Below, piece by piece: positions 11,310-22,514 of a DNA stretch of 64,000 nucleotides. The number at the start of each line of letters is the position of its first letter. Position 1 is the first letter of the stretch. The position numbers and the translations under genes were made by a program. This stretch comes from Boswellia sacra (taxonomy: Eukaryota > Streptophyta > Magnoliopsida > Sapindales > Burseraceae). The notes below the pieces were generated by a model. That model had not been told where the DNA came from. It saw only the letters and a program-made list of their open reading frames with translations, and made no database searches. Location: NCBI GenBank assembly GCA_013180625.2, contig SNVD02009613.1, forward strand, positions 1 to 64,000. Reading direction: 5' to 3'.

Positions 11310-11960
11310 AATCATACAAGTCTTCAAAAGTCTTGATAGGAAAGCTCGCAAGCCTATCACCAATGAACGAATGGGCCCCATTGATTACCATGCACACCTG
11401 CTCCTTATCCAAAAGTCGTGCTGTCATTCTAGCAGCCTTGGCCCTCTAACGAGCCAAGCATTCCAATAAAGTCTCGTTAGGATTTTGAGGAGCAGTCTCT
11501 AAGTTTCAGAATGTTATCCCCAGTTAGGTGTTGTAAGAGTACTGCTCCAAAAATTGTTTAGACAACTTCTCCTAATCCTCTTGGACTCTCTTAGGTAGAT
11601 CATGATACCACACCACTGTATCATCTTCCAAAGACAACATAAAGTACTTCAATATATACTCCTTTGACAAAAGAGTAATGCCTATAACTGCAGCATATTT
11701 TCTCAAATGAATTTTCAAATTACCTATTGAACTTGGGCCAGTCTACCATGCAAAACTTTGGTGGCAAGTTGCTATCTCCAACCAATGGGATTTTTGTAAG
11801 ATCCTTGATCCCCTTCACCCCTTTCTTCGTCAATAGTGATTATAGCTTCTCTAAATCTCTAGCAAGTTGCTTGACCAATTTTAATTCTTCATGAACAGTC
11901 AGGCCCTTCCCTCGTCTCTTCCTTGGCTAGTCTCACATTCATCACCAACATTGTCATCGA
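11310..11960 (-). pseudogene. Decayed gag of a Tat/Ogre-like Ty3/gypsy element
   Basis: The minus strand over 11600-11690 reads LSKEYILKYFMLSLEDD followed by TVVWYHDLPKRVQ, the W-x-x-LP core of plant gypsy gag. It then continues as KLSKQFLEQYSYN with stops before it. Upstream in the sense direction are pieces like IPLVGDSNLPPKF. Several stops and frameshifts make it dead. It lies downstream of the PBS at 12882-12901 in the same orientation. Confidence 0.7.
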
Positions 11961-12881
11961 GCGGCGATTGATTGCAGTTCAGTTGGGGCCTATTTTGCGT
12001 GAGCTCCATAAGTTAGGCTAATTGTTATTGAATTGCATTGATGTTAGTCCTCATTTGTGTCACTTCAATAGTGTAGTTTGGAGTTGCCATCTCAACAATC
12101 CATTCATCTTATCTTGTCAACTGGCCACCTATTCTAACCCAAGCTATGATGGTTGCAAAACAAAGGTGTTAATGTGATGCATGAGATACATGTATGAATG
12201 GATGTAATGCATGCTTAAGCAAGGGTATAGACATACTTCAGCCTTCTAACCTTATTCAATCTGTACACATGAGGTCAAGTCTCTTTTCCTGGGATTTTTG
12301 GTCTCATTCCTAAGACATCATCATAGGATGTGAGAATACGTGATACTCTCATCCTAATTCTAACAATCAAGTTGACATGGTTGTCTCTATGATCACCATA
12401 ACATGTTTCTAGATGTCATGGTGACCTAACAATTGGCACATGCCCCCAATCCTTCTATGGATTGACTAGCATATAGCATTTGTTCATCATTCCATGAGAT
12501 TGAATCAAATTATGGATATCATAAGGACTCATGTCCATCAACATACATTTCAACATGGGTTTTGGTAAAATATCTTTTGGATAGTTTCTAGAGTTCATCT
12601 AGATTAGCTTAGTCACAAAGGTCCAATGGTCTGGGCTCTTTCAAGCAAAAGATGTCCCCTTGAGTCAATGTCTTTTTATACCAATTTGATGGTACGTGCT
12701 CAAAGGTAATGGCACTAACATGAGTCATCTAAGGGTCGAATGGAGCCAAAGACTTCTCATCCCAATGCTACACGGCTAGTTTAGGTAATTTGTGTTCATT
12801 GTGTGCAATTGTGTAATGATGCAAGGACTCAAAATAACAAAGTAAGCCATTAAGATCATTCCAATCGGAATCAACTTCTTT
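11961..12881 (-). other. Leader-like non-coding region of the Tat/Ogre-like remnant
   Basis: No gene is supported. It lies between the primer-binding site and the gag remnant on the minus strand, as expected for the long leader of such an element. Confidence 0.5.
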
Positions 12882-12901
12882 TGTCCCCAGTAGAGTCGCC
12901 A
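12882..12901 (-). other. Primer-binding site of a Tat/Ogre-like element
   Basis: The sense sequence TGGCGACTCTACTGGGGACA matches the PBS type used by plant Tat/Ogre gypsy elements (TGGCGACTC..CTGGGGA). It agrees with the minus-strand gag remnant at 11310-11960. Confidence 0.75.
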
Positions 12902-14518
12902 TTATGAGCAAGACTTTCATCCTGCTAATGCATTTGTGACCACAACACTGTGTCAAAGCCTCTTTCAAGTCTTAGGGGAACACAAACTAACCATGGAGGC
13001 AAGTCTGGAGAATGGAGTTGTCACCCAATTTTCTACTGAAAAACTGGATGATTGCAGTCCGATCCCTCGCTTGAGGACCTTAACTGCCCTCATCCTTTCA
13101 AAAATGGGTTTAGAAAGTTAGGTATGAGCCTACAACCCACCTGGATATAAATCTAGCCTCCACTAGGGTATACATATTAAAATGGCTAAAGTTTGTTATA
13201 CAATCCACCTATGTTGTTTATTTTATGCACACATGCTTCCAATTTTATCTTCATTAATCATGTGACGTCATTTTTAATCAAGGCAGTGTATATTCATACA
13301 AAAAAAAAAAAGATGAGGAGAATAGAATTATAATTCCATCAAACATGAGGGATAAGGGATGGGATTACATCCATTGTTCTTTAACAAATAAAATAAACAC
13401 TTCTAGTATTCAAGGATAGATAGATATTCAAATCATAGCATCTTCATGCAATATATGATCAAGAATTCAAATCAAATAATCAAGTTTGATACTTAATATA
13501 TAATTAATTCCTCATCATCATATATGAGTCTATTCAATGCTCATTAGGCCTCACATGCATATTCATTCATTCAAAGTGATGGTCCCCCACCACCAAATGT
13601 GAGTCCATCATTGCTACGCGTGACATTATCAAAGAAATGAAATAGTAGAAGAGATAACATGGCATCATTCATTACAATTATTCAATCATAATTCTAAACC
13701 AAGCAATCAAGCCTAATCATGGTAATTCTAACTTAATTATGATAATTCTATCATAGCAATTCTTGCCTTAATTCTAGCATGCTTATTCTAAGGACAATTT
13801 AAAGCATTCTTATCATTCGCCAAAATCCTAGCCTGATTCTAATCAAAGCAATTGATCTTAGAATGATTTTAAGGCACCAACTAAGAAATAAATCCCTATT
13901 CATGTTTCTAAATAAACAAATGACAGATGACTTATCTTGACACGCTTATCAAAGCTTGCAAAACAAAGAAAGGGAAAAATAGTTCATAAAACCCTAATCA
14001 TGCTTCTAAGCATTAAATCAAATCCTAAACATATTTATTCTCAACAATTATAAACCTAAACATGCTTATTCTAAAGTGAAAAAGATAAAAAAAATAAACA
14101 AGAAAAGAAGAGGGAGAAGAGTGAAGTGCCCTCAAGATGTACCATTTTTTGGGTTTAAAGTAATATAAAACACCCGAGAAATTAGACTTAAAAGGACTTC
14201 TTGAATTTTCACAAGTGTGTCTAATAGAGGGCTTTGCAGTTAATCTCTAAATGAATTGAAATGTGTGCCAAGGATCGGTTTATATAGATTGAGGCTCAAT
14301 CAAAAATGGAAAGTTTAAAATGAAATTTTCAAAAGTTTGTAAGTAACCGCTAGTCAGTTGTGGATGAACCATCATTCGATGGTAAAGCCGCTGGCCGGTT
14401 ATGGGTCTATTACCAACTGGTGGTTCCATTACTATCCAATGGCTGGCCTATAGCCAGCCCGTGGTGGGCTACTCTCCCCTCCCTTCTACCCCCTCCCCCC
14501 TCGTCCCCCTAAAAAAAA
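12902..14518 (-). repeat. Probable 5' LTR of the Tat/Ogre-like element, left part clear, remainder low complexity
   Basis: This lies immediately 5' of the PBS on the minus strand. The part at 12905-13170 is repeated in inverted form at 10080-10330. The rest (13180-14518) has no gene and includes AT-rich runs with repeated (a)attctaa-type words around 13680-13860 and a C-rich patch at 14475-14510. The outer LTR boundary is not visible; copia element E begins at about 14519. Confidence 0.5.
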
Positions 14519-14726
14519 TATGGTGGTTTCATCAATTAATCCTTTGTCTACTTTAGAGATTTCAGTAGAAACTTTATCCAATCAATAATAAAGAAGAATT
14601 ACAAGAAAATGAATAGCAATTTTAAGGATCTCAAACCTTATAACCTTCTTTTATATGTGTGTATATATATGTATATATCCCAAGATAATAACCAATCTAT
14701 GATATATATTTTCAAGGAAACACTAA
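14519..14726 (-). repeat. 3' LTR of element E, distal part
   Basis: It matches the stretch of the intact LTR from about 20590 onward, including aataataaagaagaattacaa and ctatgatatata. It ends with taa at 14724-14726, where the CACTA element begins. Confidence 0.8.
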
Positions 14727-14739
14727 CACTACAAGAAAA

Positions 14740-15765
14740 ATTGCCATATTTGGCGGTCTTTGACCGTCAAATATGACCATATTTGGCGGTCATAAAAACA
14801 ACACCAATGGCACCGCCAAATATGGTATATTTGACAATATTTGGTGGTCGGTCAAAATGCCAAATATGGTTTAGATCATATTTGTCACATAAAAGCGCCA
14901 AATATAACTGCTTCACAAATCACATATTTGTCACTTTTTTTGACAAATATAGTGGTTTCTAACGGTCAAATTTTTTGAATTGCGCCATATTTATCGCTTT
15001 TTGACCGATAAATATGGCATGGTAACGATCAAATTTTTTAAATTTCACCATATTTGACGCTTTCTGACCGATAAATATGATTCCAATTTGAATTACACTA
15101 TATTTATCACTTTTTGCCCGATAAATATGGAATGCCAACGGTCAATTTTTTAAATTTCATTATATTTGGCGCTTTTTGTCCGATAAATATGGAACGGTAA
15201 TGGTCAAAATTTTTAAATTTCACCATATTTGATGCTTCAAGACCGATAAATATGAGTCCAATTTTAATTCTACCATATTTATCTTTTGCCCGATAAATAT
15301 GGTATGCCAACGATCAAATTTTTTAAATTTATTCATATTTGACTTTTTTATCCGATAAATATGAATCTACTTTCTATTGTACCATATTTATCGCTTTTTG
15401 ACCGATAAATATGGCAAGATAACGGTCAAAATTTTTAAATTTAACCATATTTAGCGCTTGTTGACTGACAAAATATCTTTCTAACGGTCAATTTTTTTAA
15501 AATTTACCATATTTGGCGCTTCTTGACCGATAATATTGATTCCAATTTTAATTCTACCATATTTGTCGCTTTTTGCCCAAAAAATATGGCTAGTAACGGT
15601 AAAATTTTTTAAATTTCATCATATTTGACGCTTTTTGCCCGATAAATATGGCTTGCTAACGGGTAAATTTTTTCATTTCATCATATTTGACGCTTGTTGA
15701 CCGATAAATATGATTCCAGTACAATATTTATCAGTTTTTGACCGATAAATATGGCTTTGTAATTA
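14740..15765. repeat. Subterminal tandem repeats of the first CACTA element
   Basis: Over about 1 kb a unit of about 60 bp recurs with variation. Each has an ATATTT(A/G)(T/G)CG-type word, a T-rich spacer, CCGATAAATATGG, then AACGGTCAAA and TTTTTTAAATTT. The ATATTTATCG and CGATAAATAT words are inverted copies and could form hairpins. Arrays like this are the usual binding region for CACTA transposase. Confidence 0.8.
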
Positions 15766-16495
15766 CAGTTATGGTTTTACTCCTTAAGAAACATAATAGT
15801 ACTAATTTTTGTTATTTTTCTACCCTGTACGATTGTCAATACTCCAATTTGGCATATACAACACACACAAATAGCTCATCTACTAGATTTATTATACACT
15901 ATTGAAATAAATGATCTGTACGAGTATTTAATTAAAAGAGATATAAACATGTCAATAAGCAAATTAAATAGTATCAGAAAAAGAACAACTGAAGCAAATT
16001 TAAGGACAATTGTAGTTCTTAACCAGCAGCTACACTTTTTACCCGTTGCTCCTGCATTTCAGCACTTACTGCAAAAGTAGAGCAGATTGCAACCCCAAAA
16101 ATGAGTTTTATGGTACTAGAACTTAAGCTGACAATATTTGACCGTAATTTAAAGCATACCAATCATTCACTTTCAATTATTCAAATCGGAAAATAAGTAC
16201 AGCAACCACAACCAAAACTAAGCCACTATAGACAAGAAAAACTGCATTGGACAAAAATACATGGATCGAAATCCTAGCAAAGGACTAAATCCTGAAATCT
16301 GCAAGGTCTATTATAGGCAATAGGACAATCTAACTTCCAGTTAAAATCTTTTGTGGAAACCTGCAGAAATCTTTTGATGCATGAGGGGCATTAATTTGTT
16401 CAAGATCTAAGCTCAAAAATGATACTAAGCCAACAAAAATCCATGTGTATGAGAAGAAAAAGAAAGATCTAAATGCAAAATTGTGACTAACTCAC

Positions 16496-16676
16496 CAAGC
16501 TGGTAATTATACTACAATAATGAGCAAGCAATGGTGATGCATTCTTATTGACTAATGCTTGACTGCAATCAACTTCATGCAGGTCCAAAACCCAAACAAC
16601 TCCAAATTTGTCAGCAAAACAAACATGCTTACCATCATTGCTAGTGGCAATTGCAGTCACTCTCTTCTCTGAGCTC
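16496..16676 (-). pseudogene. Captured internal exon of a WDR4/TRM82-like WD40 protein
   Basis: The minus-strand exon of 181 bp has an AG acceptor (16678-16677) and a GTGAG donor (16495-16491) and is open throughout, about 60 codons. It contains KRVTAIATSNDGKHVCFADK and FGVVWVLDL, then PLLAHYCSIITSL. This resembles the WD40 non-catalytic subunit of the tRNA guanine-N7 methyltransferase (WDR4 in animals, Trm82 in yeast), which works with a Trm8/METTL1-type enzyme. The assignment is from memory of the family. It lies inside a CACTA transposon and no other exon of the gene was recognised, so it is a transduplicated fragment, not a gene. Confidence 0.65.
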
Positions 16677-18385
16677 CTATTACATTTACAATCAGTGAGT
16701 AATTTCCAATTAAAAAACCTTCCACAGCAAAGAAAATAAATGCTGAAGATGCAATAGTTAGCACAAACTATTTACTTTCAGGTGAGTCACATATAATGAA
16801 CAACACAAACTAAATACATTATCTTGTTATATTTATTGCACAAACTACCTACTTTGCTAGCCTAAACAACCAAAGTAGCAAAACTAGAGCAATTCTGAAT
16901 TAGCATTGAATACAAAAGAAATCCACTTACTAGAGCCAACTTATGTGGTACATCACATCACAAATTGCCAGAACAAAGAAAAAACGACTAATATCAATTA
17001 AAACCCACTTACTAAACCTTGGTTAATATAGAAACTAAAAGCTAAAGATCTATTGGGCAGTTGAAGAAATTCAACTACAAAAAGACGTGCTATTGCTGGT
17101 CCTAGAAGAATTGATGATAAATTAACAGCACATCAAACATGAAGCAAAAGTAACTTTATATTGACAAGAGCTAACGCTATTTACAAGCAACAAGTAATCG
17201 TCTTAGGCAGAGAGACCAAACAGCTTCATACTTTGTCACTCAATTATCTTTATCTTTATAAGGGTACAGAAAGCATAATTTAATAAACATAGATAATAAA
17301 AAGAGGATAGGGCCAGAATCGACCCATTTACGCTGCCAAGGCAAACCCAACTCTCATATTACTATAGAAAATCATTGCGCAAGAAGAGAATTATCTATGT
17401 TTGAACAGATTATAACAAATGAATAAAATCAGTACTATATATTGCTTCTATGCAGCACATTTTAGTGTACTGCTTTGAAGACACTAAAAGCATCGAGCTA
17501 ACTCGAAGTGTTTGGAAATCAGAGGAGGATCAAATTAGTAATACTGATTTTGTGCTACCAAAAGGATGAGTACTCAATGTTCGTCCTCTAACTAACCTCA
17601 AAATTTATAAGGTCAGGACCTACATTATGCTCAATTGAATGGATTTTTCTGCCATTTGCCAATTTTATATCAATTGGAAAAGTATTAAAAACTATTGTCA
17701 ATGAAGCTGCTATCACTCCGTGGAAAACAAGGGGAAATGAGCAAAAACATAGCCTATATGGCCTATGTGTGAAGCAGATAGATCAAGTAATCAAGAGCAA
17801 ATAGCTTCGAAGATAATGTAGTTGCCTATATTGGTTCTCAAATTCAACCCATATTTTGTCACTCTTTGCACAATATAATGGTACCAGATTTTGGCATCAA
17901 AGTTATCAAACAAAAAGGAGTGGGGATAGAGCTTTTCCATGTCCAGATTGTCTACAATTGAAGTGGTTCCAATCACAATACCAACCATCTTAAATCCTTA
18001 TTTCACCATCTTGTATTCCCAAAATCAGATGGATTGGATCAATAGCTCAATCTAAAGGTTTTAATTTGAGTCTATTTATTCATCCAACAATTTTACAAGT
18101 GAAAATTAATCTTCCGAATAAAACCTGATAATACAATGACACCATCAAGATTAACAACTAAACCTTCATGGCTCCAATTTTCTTCATGCTCTAATGTAAC
18201 AATTTGAGAGGAAAACTATTAAAGTCATCCCATAAAACCAAAAAGCTTAGAGAAGTGAGACTCATCACAAACACATGAGAAACAAACCTACATAGATGAA
18301 CTCATCAAAGCATTAATTTGAACAAACACTGAACTCCAAGAAGATCAGCATGAAAAGAATAAAGCCATTATTGCAGTCTTGGTTA

Positions 18386-18770
18386 TAACCAAGAACTCAC
18401 CGGGCACCACACCTATGGTGTTTGTTTACAAAAGACTCCAAATCGCGGACTTCCAAGATCACTCCCACACCTTGCCAACCTTCTTTAGTCCAAGGTGTCT
18501 AAAAGTTCCCTCTCTCTTTTCTCTTCTTATTCTTCTTTTTTTCACTCATATGAACAAGGCTCTTATATAGGCCTTTGAGTTTCTTTACTAGTTTAACAAT
18601 GATTCCTAGACTAGAGCATAATCAAAACTCTACCCAAGATTATCCTATTAAACAAATTACAATCAAAATCAACTTTCTAGTTTGATATAAATTTCAATTT
18701 GTTTTAATTCTAATCTAGAAATATATCATATATTGCCTAATATTCTAATAAGACAAAACCACAAATAACA
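18386..18770 (-). repeat. 3' LTR of element E, proximal part
   Basis: It aligns with 20770-21205 (gactccaaatcgcg, then ccttctttagtccaaggtgt and attgcctaatattctaataag). In the sense direction the LTR starts TGTTATTTGTGG at 18770, next to the purine tract CCAAGGTGGAGAT. Confidence 0.85.
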
Positions 18771-19157
18771 ATCTCCACCTTGGTTTTGTCTTTAACCATG
18801 TTGATTTGACATTGAAGAAGGATTCTAAGTTCACGTCGTTGCGCAGGCACACAACTACTATTACTCAGGAGCATAAACTTTTTATCTGAAGCATACTTCT
18901 CGTTCGTTGTGTAGGAACATAACCCAACTTGCATAGGAGCGTAACTTTTCTATCAACTTGCACAAGAGCACAACTCACCTTGGTGGGCATGCAACCACTT
19001 TAGATCTGATTATGAACTTTCCTTCTCTATTTTAGCTAATGCTCTCCACCAGCTCCTCAGGGCATTACGTGCATTTGATTTGGATCAAGTCCAAGCAATG
19101 GTTGAACTTGCTAACTATCCTATCAAACCATTCCAGCACCTTTTCCATACACCTCTT
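18771..19157 (-). other. Purine tract and 3' internal non-coding region of element E
   Basis: The sense sequence CCAAGGTGGAGAT at 18783-18771 adjoins the 3' LTR and is a typical copia polypurine tract. The rest has no gene; pol has been deleted between here and the protease remnant. Confidence 0.75.
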
Positions 19158-20428
19158 TTATCGTGCTTTATCTATTCCACTAGTATTTACACCATGATCT
19201 GATTTATTTGTCAAAGGCTCCACTTTAGGCTCAAATAGCCCTTTCCCATTACTAGCATCAGATGCTTCTTCATTCTCAATCACAGAATACAGACCATTTT
19301 CTAATTTGCCTTTTATAACAGTCACAGCACCCTTAACAATTTCCATGTAGCCATTCTCTATCTTGACCAGATATCCTAGACCATCAAGCACACCAAGAGA
19401 AATCAAATTCCTTCTCAACTCAGGGACATACCTTACATTATTAACAACATGATCACAGTAATCTAACATTTTGACTTCGATTGAGCCAACCCCAGTTATC
19501 TTACAAGCCTTGTTATTACCAAGGAGAACAATTCCCTCCACCTTGTCATCCAAGGACTGAAACCATCCTCTATGTGGATGCATATGGAATGAACATCCAG
19601 AATCAAGAATCCATTCTTTTTTACCTTCAATCAATGAATGTACCAAAACCTCACCAAATTCATATTTTTCAAAAGCCACATCTCCATGCTCAAACTTCCT
19701 ATCTCCGTGATGCTTTAATCTTTCCAAACACTCATTTTGAAAATGTCCCAAATTCTTACAGTGATGACACCTCACCTTTGATTTGTCAAACTTCTTAGAC
19801 GACAATTAGTACTTGCCTTTATTGCCTTTGATAGTTAGTGCTTCATTGTTGCTTCCAGTACTCAATATCTTCTTTTCAGCCTTTAACTCTATCTCCTTGG
19901 ACCTAATCGTAGGTTCCAATTCTTCCATGGTTAAAGAATCATGACCATACTGTAAGGTATCTCTCAGTTGACTGTACGCCATTGGCAAAGAATTAAGCAA
20001 GATGACAATTCCTCATTGATCGTTTCCTCAATGTTTTCTAGATCAATGACAATTCTATTGGAATCATCAATATTCTCATCAATGCTCTTTTCCTCTTGTA
20101 ACTTGAACCCAAATAACTTCGCCTTCATTCGACTTGTTAGAGATTTCTTCATGTATAGACTCTCTAACTTCAACCAAATCCCCGCTGCAGTTGTCTCCTT
20201 TGAAACATGTCTCAACACATTATCACTCAGATGTAGAACAATGGAACTATATGTTGTCTCTAACATCTCTTGTTTTTGCTCTTCAGTTAATGTAGTTCAT
20301 AGTTTACTCTCACCACCCAAGGCCTGAGCCACCTTCTGGTGGACCAACATGGCTATCATCCACCTATGCCAAATGCTGAAGTCACCGTTGCCATTAAACT
20401 GTTCCTTCTCAAATTTTGTTGTAGGCAT
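19158..20428 (-). pseudogene. gag and protease remnant of copia element E
   Basis: The sense frame starts at ATG 20428 (MPTTKFEKEQFNGNGDFSIW) and continues through a UBN2-type gag core (LLLESLYMKK-like region, here KLESLYMKKSLTSRMKAKL). A frame change near 20000-19960 and a stop at about 19806 break it. The last part has a CCHC knuckle (CHHCKNLGHFQNEC) and a protease active site (WILDSGCSFHMHP). The frame ends near 19158 without integrase. The nucleocapsid knuckle and protease residues are intact; the rest of pol is missing. Confidence 0.85.
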
Positions 20429-20445
20429 CTCATATTAAAAAACCT

Positions 20446-20458
20446 GGCTCTGATATCA
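20446..20458 (-). other. Primer-binding site of element E
   Basis: The sense sequence TGATATCAGAGCC is one base from the common initiator-tRNA-Met PBS TGGTATCAGAGCC. It starts two bases inside the LTR end. Confidence 0.8.
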
Positions 20459-20460
20459 AT

Positions 20461-21205
20461 TGCTAGGACTTTTGGGCTATTTGTAGAAGCATTAAATCCA
20501 AGATCTTAACAAGATTATGATGAAATAACGAGCAAGCAAATCAAACAAGAAAAAATAGACAAGATAAGCGACACCAAAGTTATAGTGGCTCGACTAATTA
20601 AGCCTACGTCCACTTTAGAGATCTTAGTAGCAACTTTATTTCAATCAATAATAAAGAAGAATTACAAGAATACGAACAACAATTTCAAGAATTTCAAACC
20701 TTTACAGCCTTCCCATAGATATACCTTAAGATAATCACCAAACTATGATATATACTTCTAAGGAAAGACAAACCAAGAAGAACTCACTGGGTATCAGATC
20801 CTAGCAAAACAGCCCAAGAATAAGTTTGTTGACAAAGACTCCAAATCGCGAACCTCTAAGATCACTACCACACGTTGCCAACCTTCTTTATTCCAAGGTG
20901 TCTGAAATGTTCTCTCTCTATTTTCTCTTCTTGTTCTTCTTTTTTTCACTCATATGAATAAGGCTCTTATATAGGCCTTTGAGTTTCTTTTCTAGTATAA
21001 CAATGATTTTTAGACTAGAGACATAATCAAAACTCTTTCTATTTTAGTTTCATTGTCAAACTATGAGTACCCAAGATTATCCTATTAAAAAAATTACAAT
21101 CAAACTCAACTTTCCAATTTGATATAAATTCCAATTTATTTTTATTCTAATCCAGAAATATCCTATATTGCCTAATATTCTAATAAGATAAAACCACAAA
21201 TAACA
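20461..21205 (-). repeat. 5' LTR of element E
   Basis: A 745-bp LTR with TG..CA ends in the sense orientation (TGTTATTTGTGG.. at 21205, ..AAGTCCTAGCA at 20461). It is the complete copy of the pair. The following 21206-21419 is plain flank. Confidence 0.85.
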
Positions 21206-21439
21206 TCTATAAAAACTAGACATTCAGGGCTTCTTTAGGATTCACCAAGGTATAACTCGACATCATCCAGGAACGACTATTTGTTCTCCGAACAAAAAGA
21301 CCATATATCATCAAGATTCCTTGCCATAAGAAATGGACAAAGGTAGGGTGGCAATAGAGATGGAGAAACATTACGATGAGAATGTCAAATAAGAAAAGAG
21401 AACTTCCAATACAAAAAGACACTACTGCAGACAAGACTT

Positions 21440-21770
21440 TTTCGGCGGGCAAATTTCATCACAAAAGCCCTTTTACGACGGTTGCACGGCGGTTTCAGAT
21501 CGCTGTAAAAGCAACCGCAGTAAAAGCTTTTACGGCAGTTTTTGTCTATCGTAAAAAACCTTTTGCGACAGTTTTAATGTTTGATGCAAAAAAACACAAC
21601 GAACTTGAATTTGTCTTTTGTGACAACTTTTTACGATGGTTTTAAACCGCTTTAAATAGTAGACCTTTTACGACGAACATGTGAACTGCCATAAAAACTT
21701 GACTTGAATCACCCTTTTACAATGAGCATAAACCGCCACAAATACCATAATAAACCGCTGTAAAAATATG
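21440..21770. repeat. Left subterminal repeats of the second CACTA-like element
   Basis: Repeated short words built on ttttacgacggtt, accgc(c/t)gtaaaa and aaaccgc recur in both orientations. Related words return at 26640-26735 beside the right end. Confidence 0.6.
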
Positions 21771-21953
21771 TTATTAATTTTTTTTCATATTTTTGTTGCT
21801 TTATCCCATTTCCTGTTTACAATTTGATTTACTTGTCCCAAAAAATGTTTTAATACAATATTTCAATCATTCATTAATTCATTGAATGTAAAAATTAAAA
21901 CATCGAAATATCAATATATCTCATTTAAATATTTTACCATAATCAAATAAATA

Positions 21954-21958
<5 letters not shown>

Positions 21959-21999
<41 letters not shown>
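21959..21999. repeat. (AT)n microsatellite
   Basis: About 20 uninterrupted AT dinucleotides inside the second CACTA-like element. Confidence 0.95.
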
Positions 22000-22002
<3 letters not shown>

Positions 22003-22514
22003 CAAACAAATGTAACTCAATCATAATCTACATAATTCAACATCTCATAAGCAAACAATTAAACATCATCTCATTTACATAGTTCTATAGCCTCTACATA
22101 ACTCAATCATCCAATAAGCAAATCCCAAAACTTGAACCTACCTGCAAAAATAAATTTGTAACTTAGATGATAATCATTAAATAATATTTTTATTTTGAAA
22201 CAAATTATTTAATCTCAATTATACCTACTTGTGTCCTTGGTCTAATCCATTGTTTGCTCCTTGATTGTAGGGTTTGAAACGGCTCGTGTCCACTTGAAGA
22301 ATTTGGCACCTATTCAGGGAAACAAAAACATAAGTTGAAATATGAATAAATTGAAATTGTGTTTTTATAATAAAAAAATGTAAATAATGACCTTGTTGTA
22401 TATCTATCCATAAGATATCCGATTGTGACATTTCTTGCAAGAAAACAAATTAATTTCACATTAGTAAAAATTTATTAATTTAGAATTTATTGCATAATGG
22501 GAAGTAGATAGTAA

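Larger units (their letters stand above)
14727..18385. mobile_element. CACTA-type DNA transposon with a captured gene fragment
   Basis: The left end CACTACAAGAAAAATTGCC is the hallmark CACTA terminus and is followed by a dense subterminal repeat array. Host LTR sequence resumes at 18386 with taa, matching taa at 14724-14726, so a 3-bp target duplication is consistent. The right terminal inverted repeat is not recognisable, so that end is degraded or deleted. No transposase frame is seen. Besides the captured exon at 16496-16676, the stretches 15766-16495 and 16677-18385 contain no recognised gene; a minus-strand 65-codon frame at 17791-17988 is unassigned. Confidence 0.75.
14519..21205 (-). 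mobile_element. Element E: deleted Ty1/copia retrotransposon split by a CACTA transposon
   Basis: Right LTR 20461-21205 (745 bp, TG..CA in the sense orientation) is followed inward by a tRNA-iMet-type PBS, a gag-protease remnant and a purine tract at 18771-18783. A second LTR copy lies at 14519-14726 plus 18386-18770, interrupted by a CACTA element and lacking about its last 125 bp in the sense direction. RT and integrase are absent; the internal region is only about 1.7 kb. The order of events is copia insertion first, then CACTA insertion. Confidence 0.85.

Noticed and set aside
14740..15765. CRISPR-like or bacterial repeat array
   Set aside because: Unit variation, lack of unique spacers and the CACTA terminus make it a plant transposon end.
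16020..16110. Second captured WDR4/TRM82 exon
   Set aside because: The minus-strand translation has no WD40 wording and no clear splice sites.
17791..17988. Minus-strand 65-codon frame in the CACTA element as a transposase piece
   Set aside because: No transposase motif and too short to judge.
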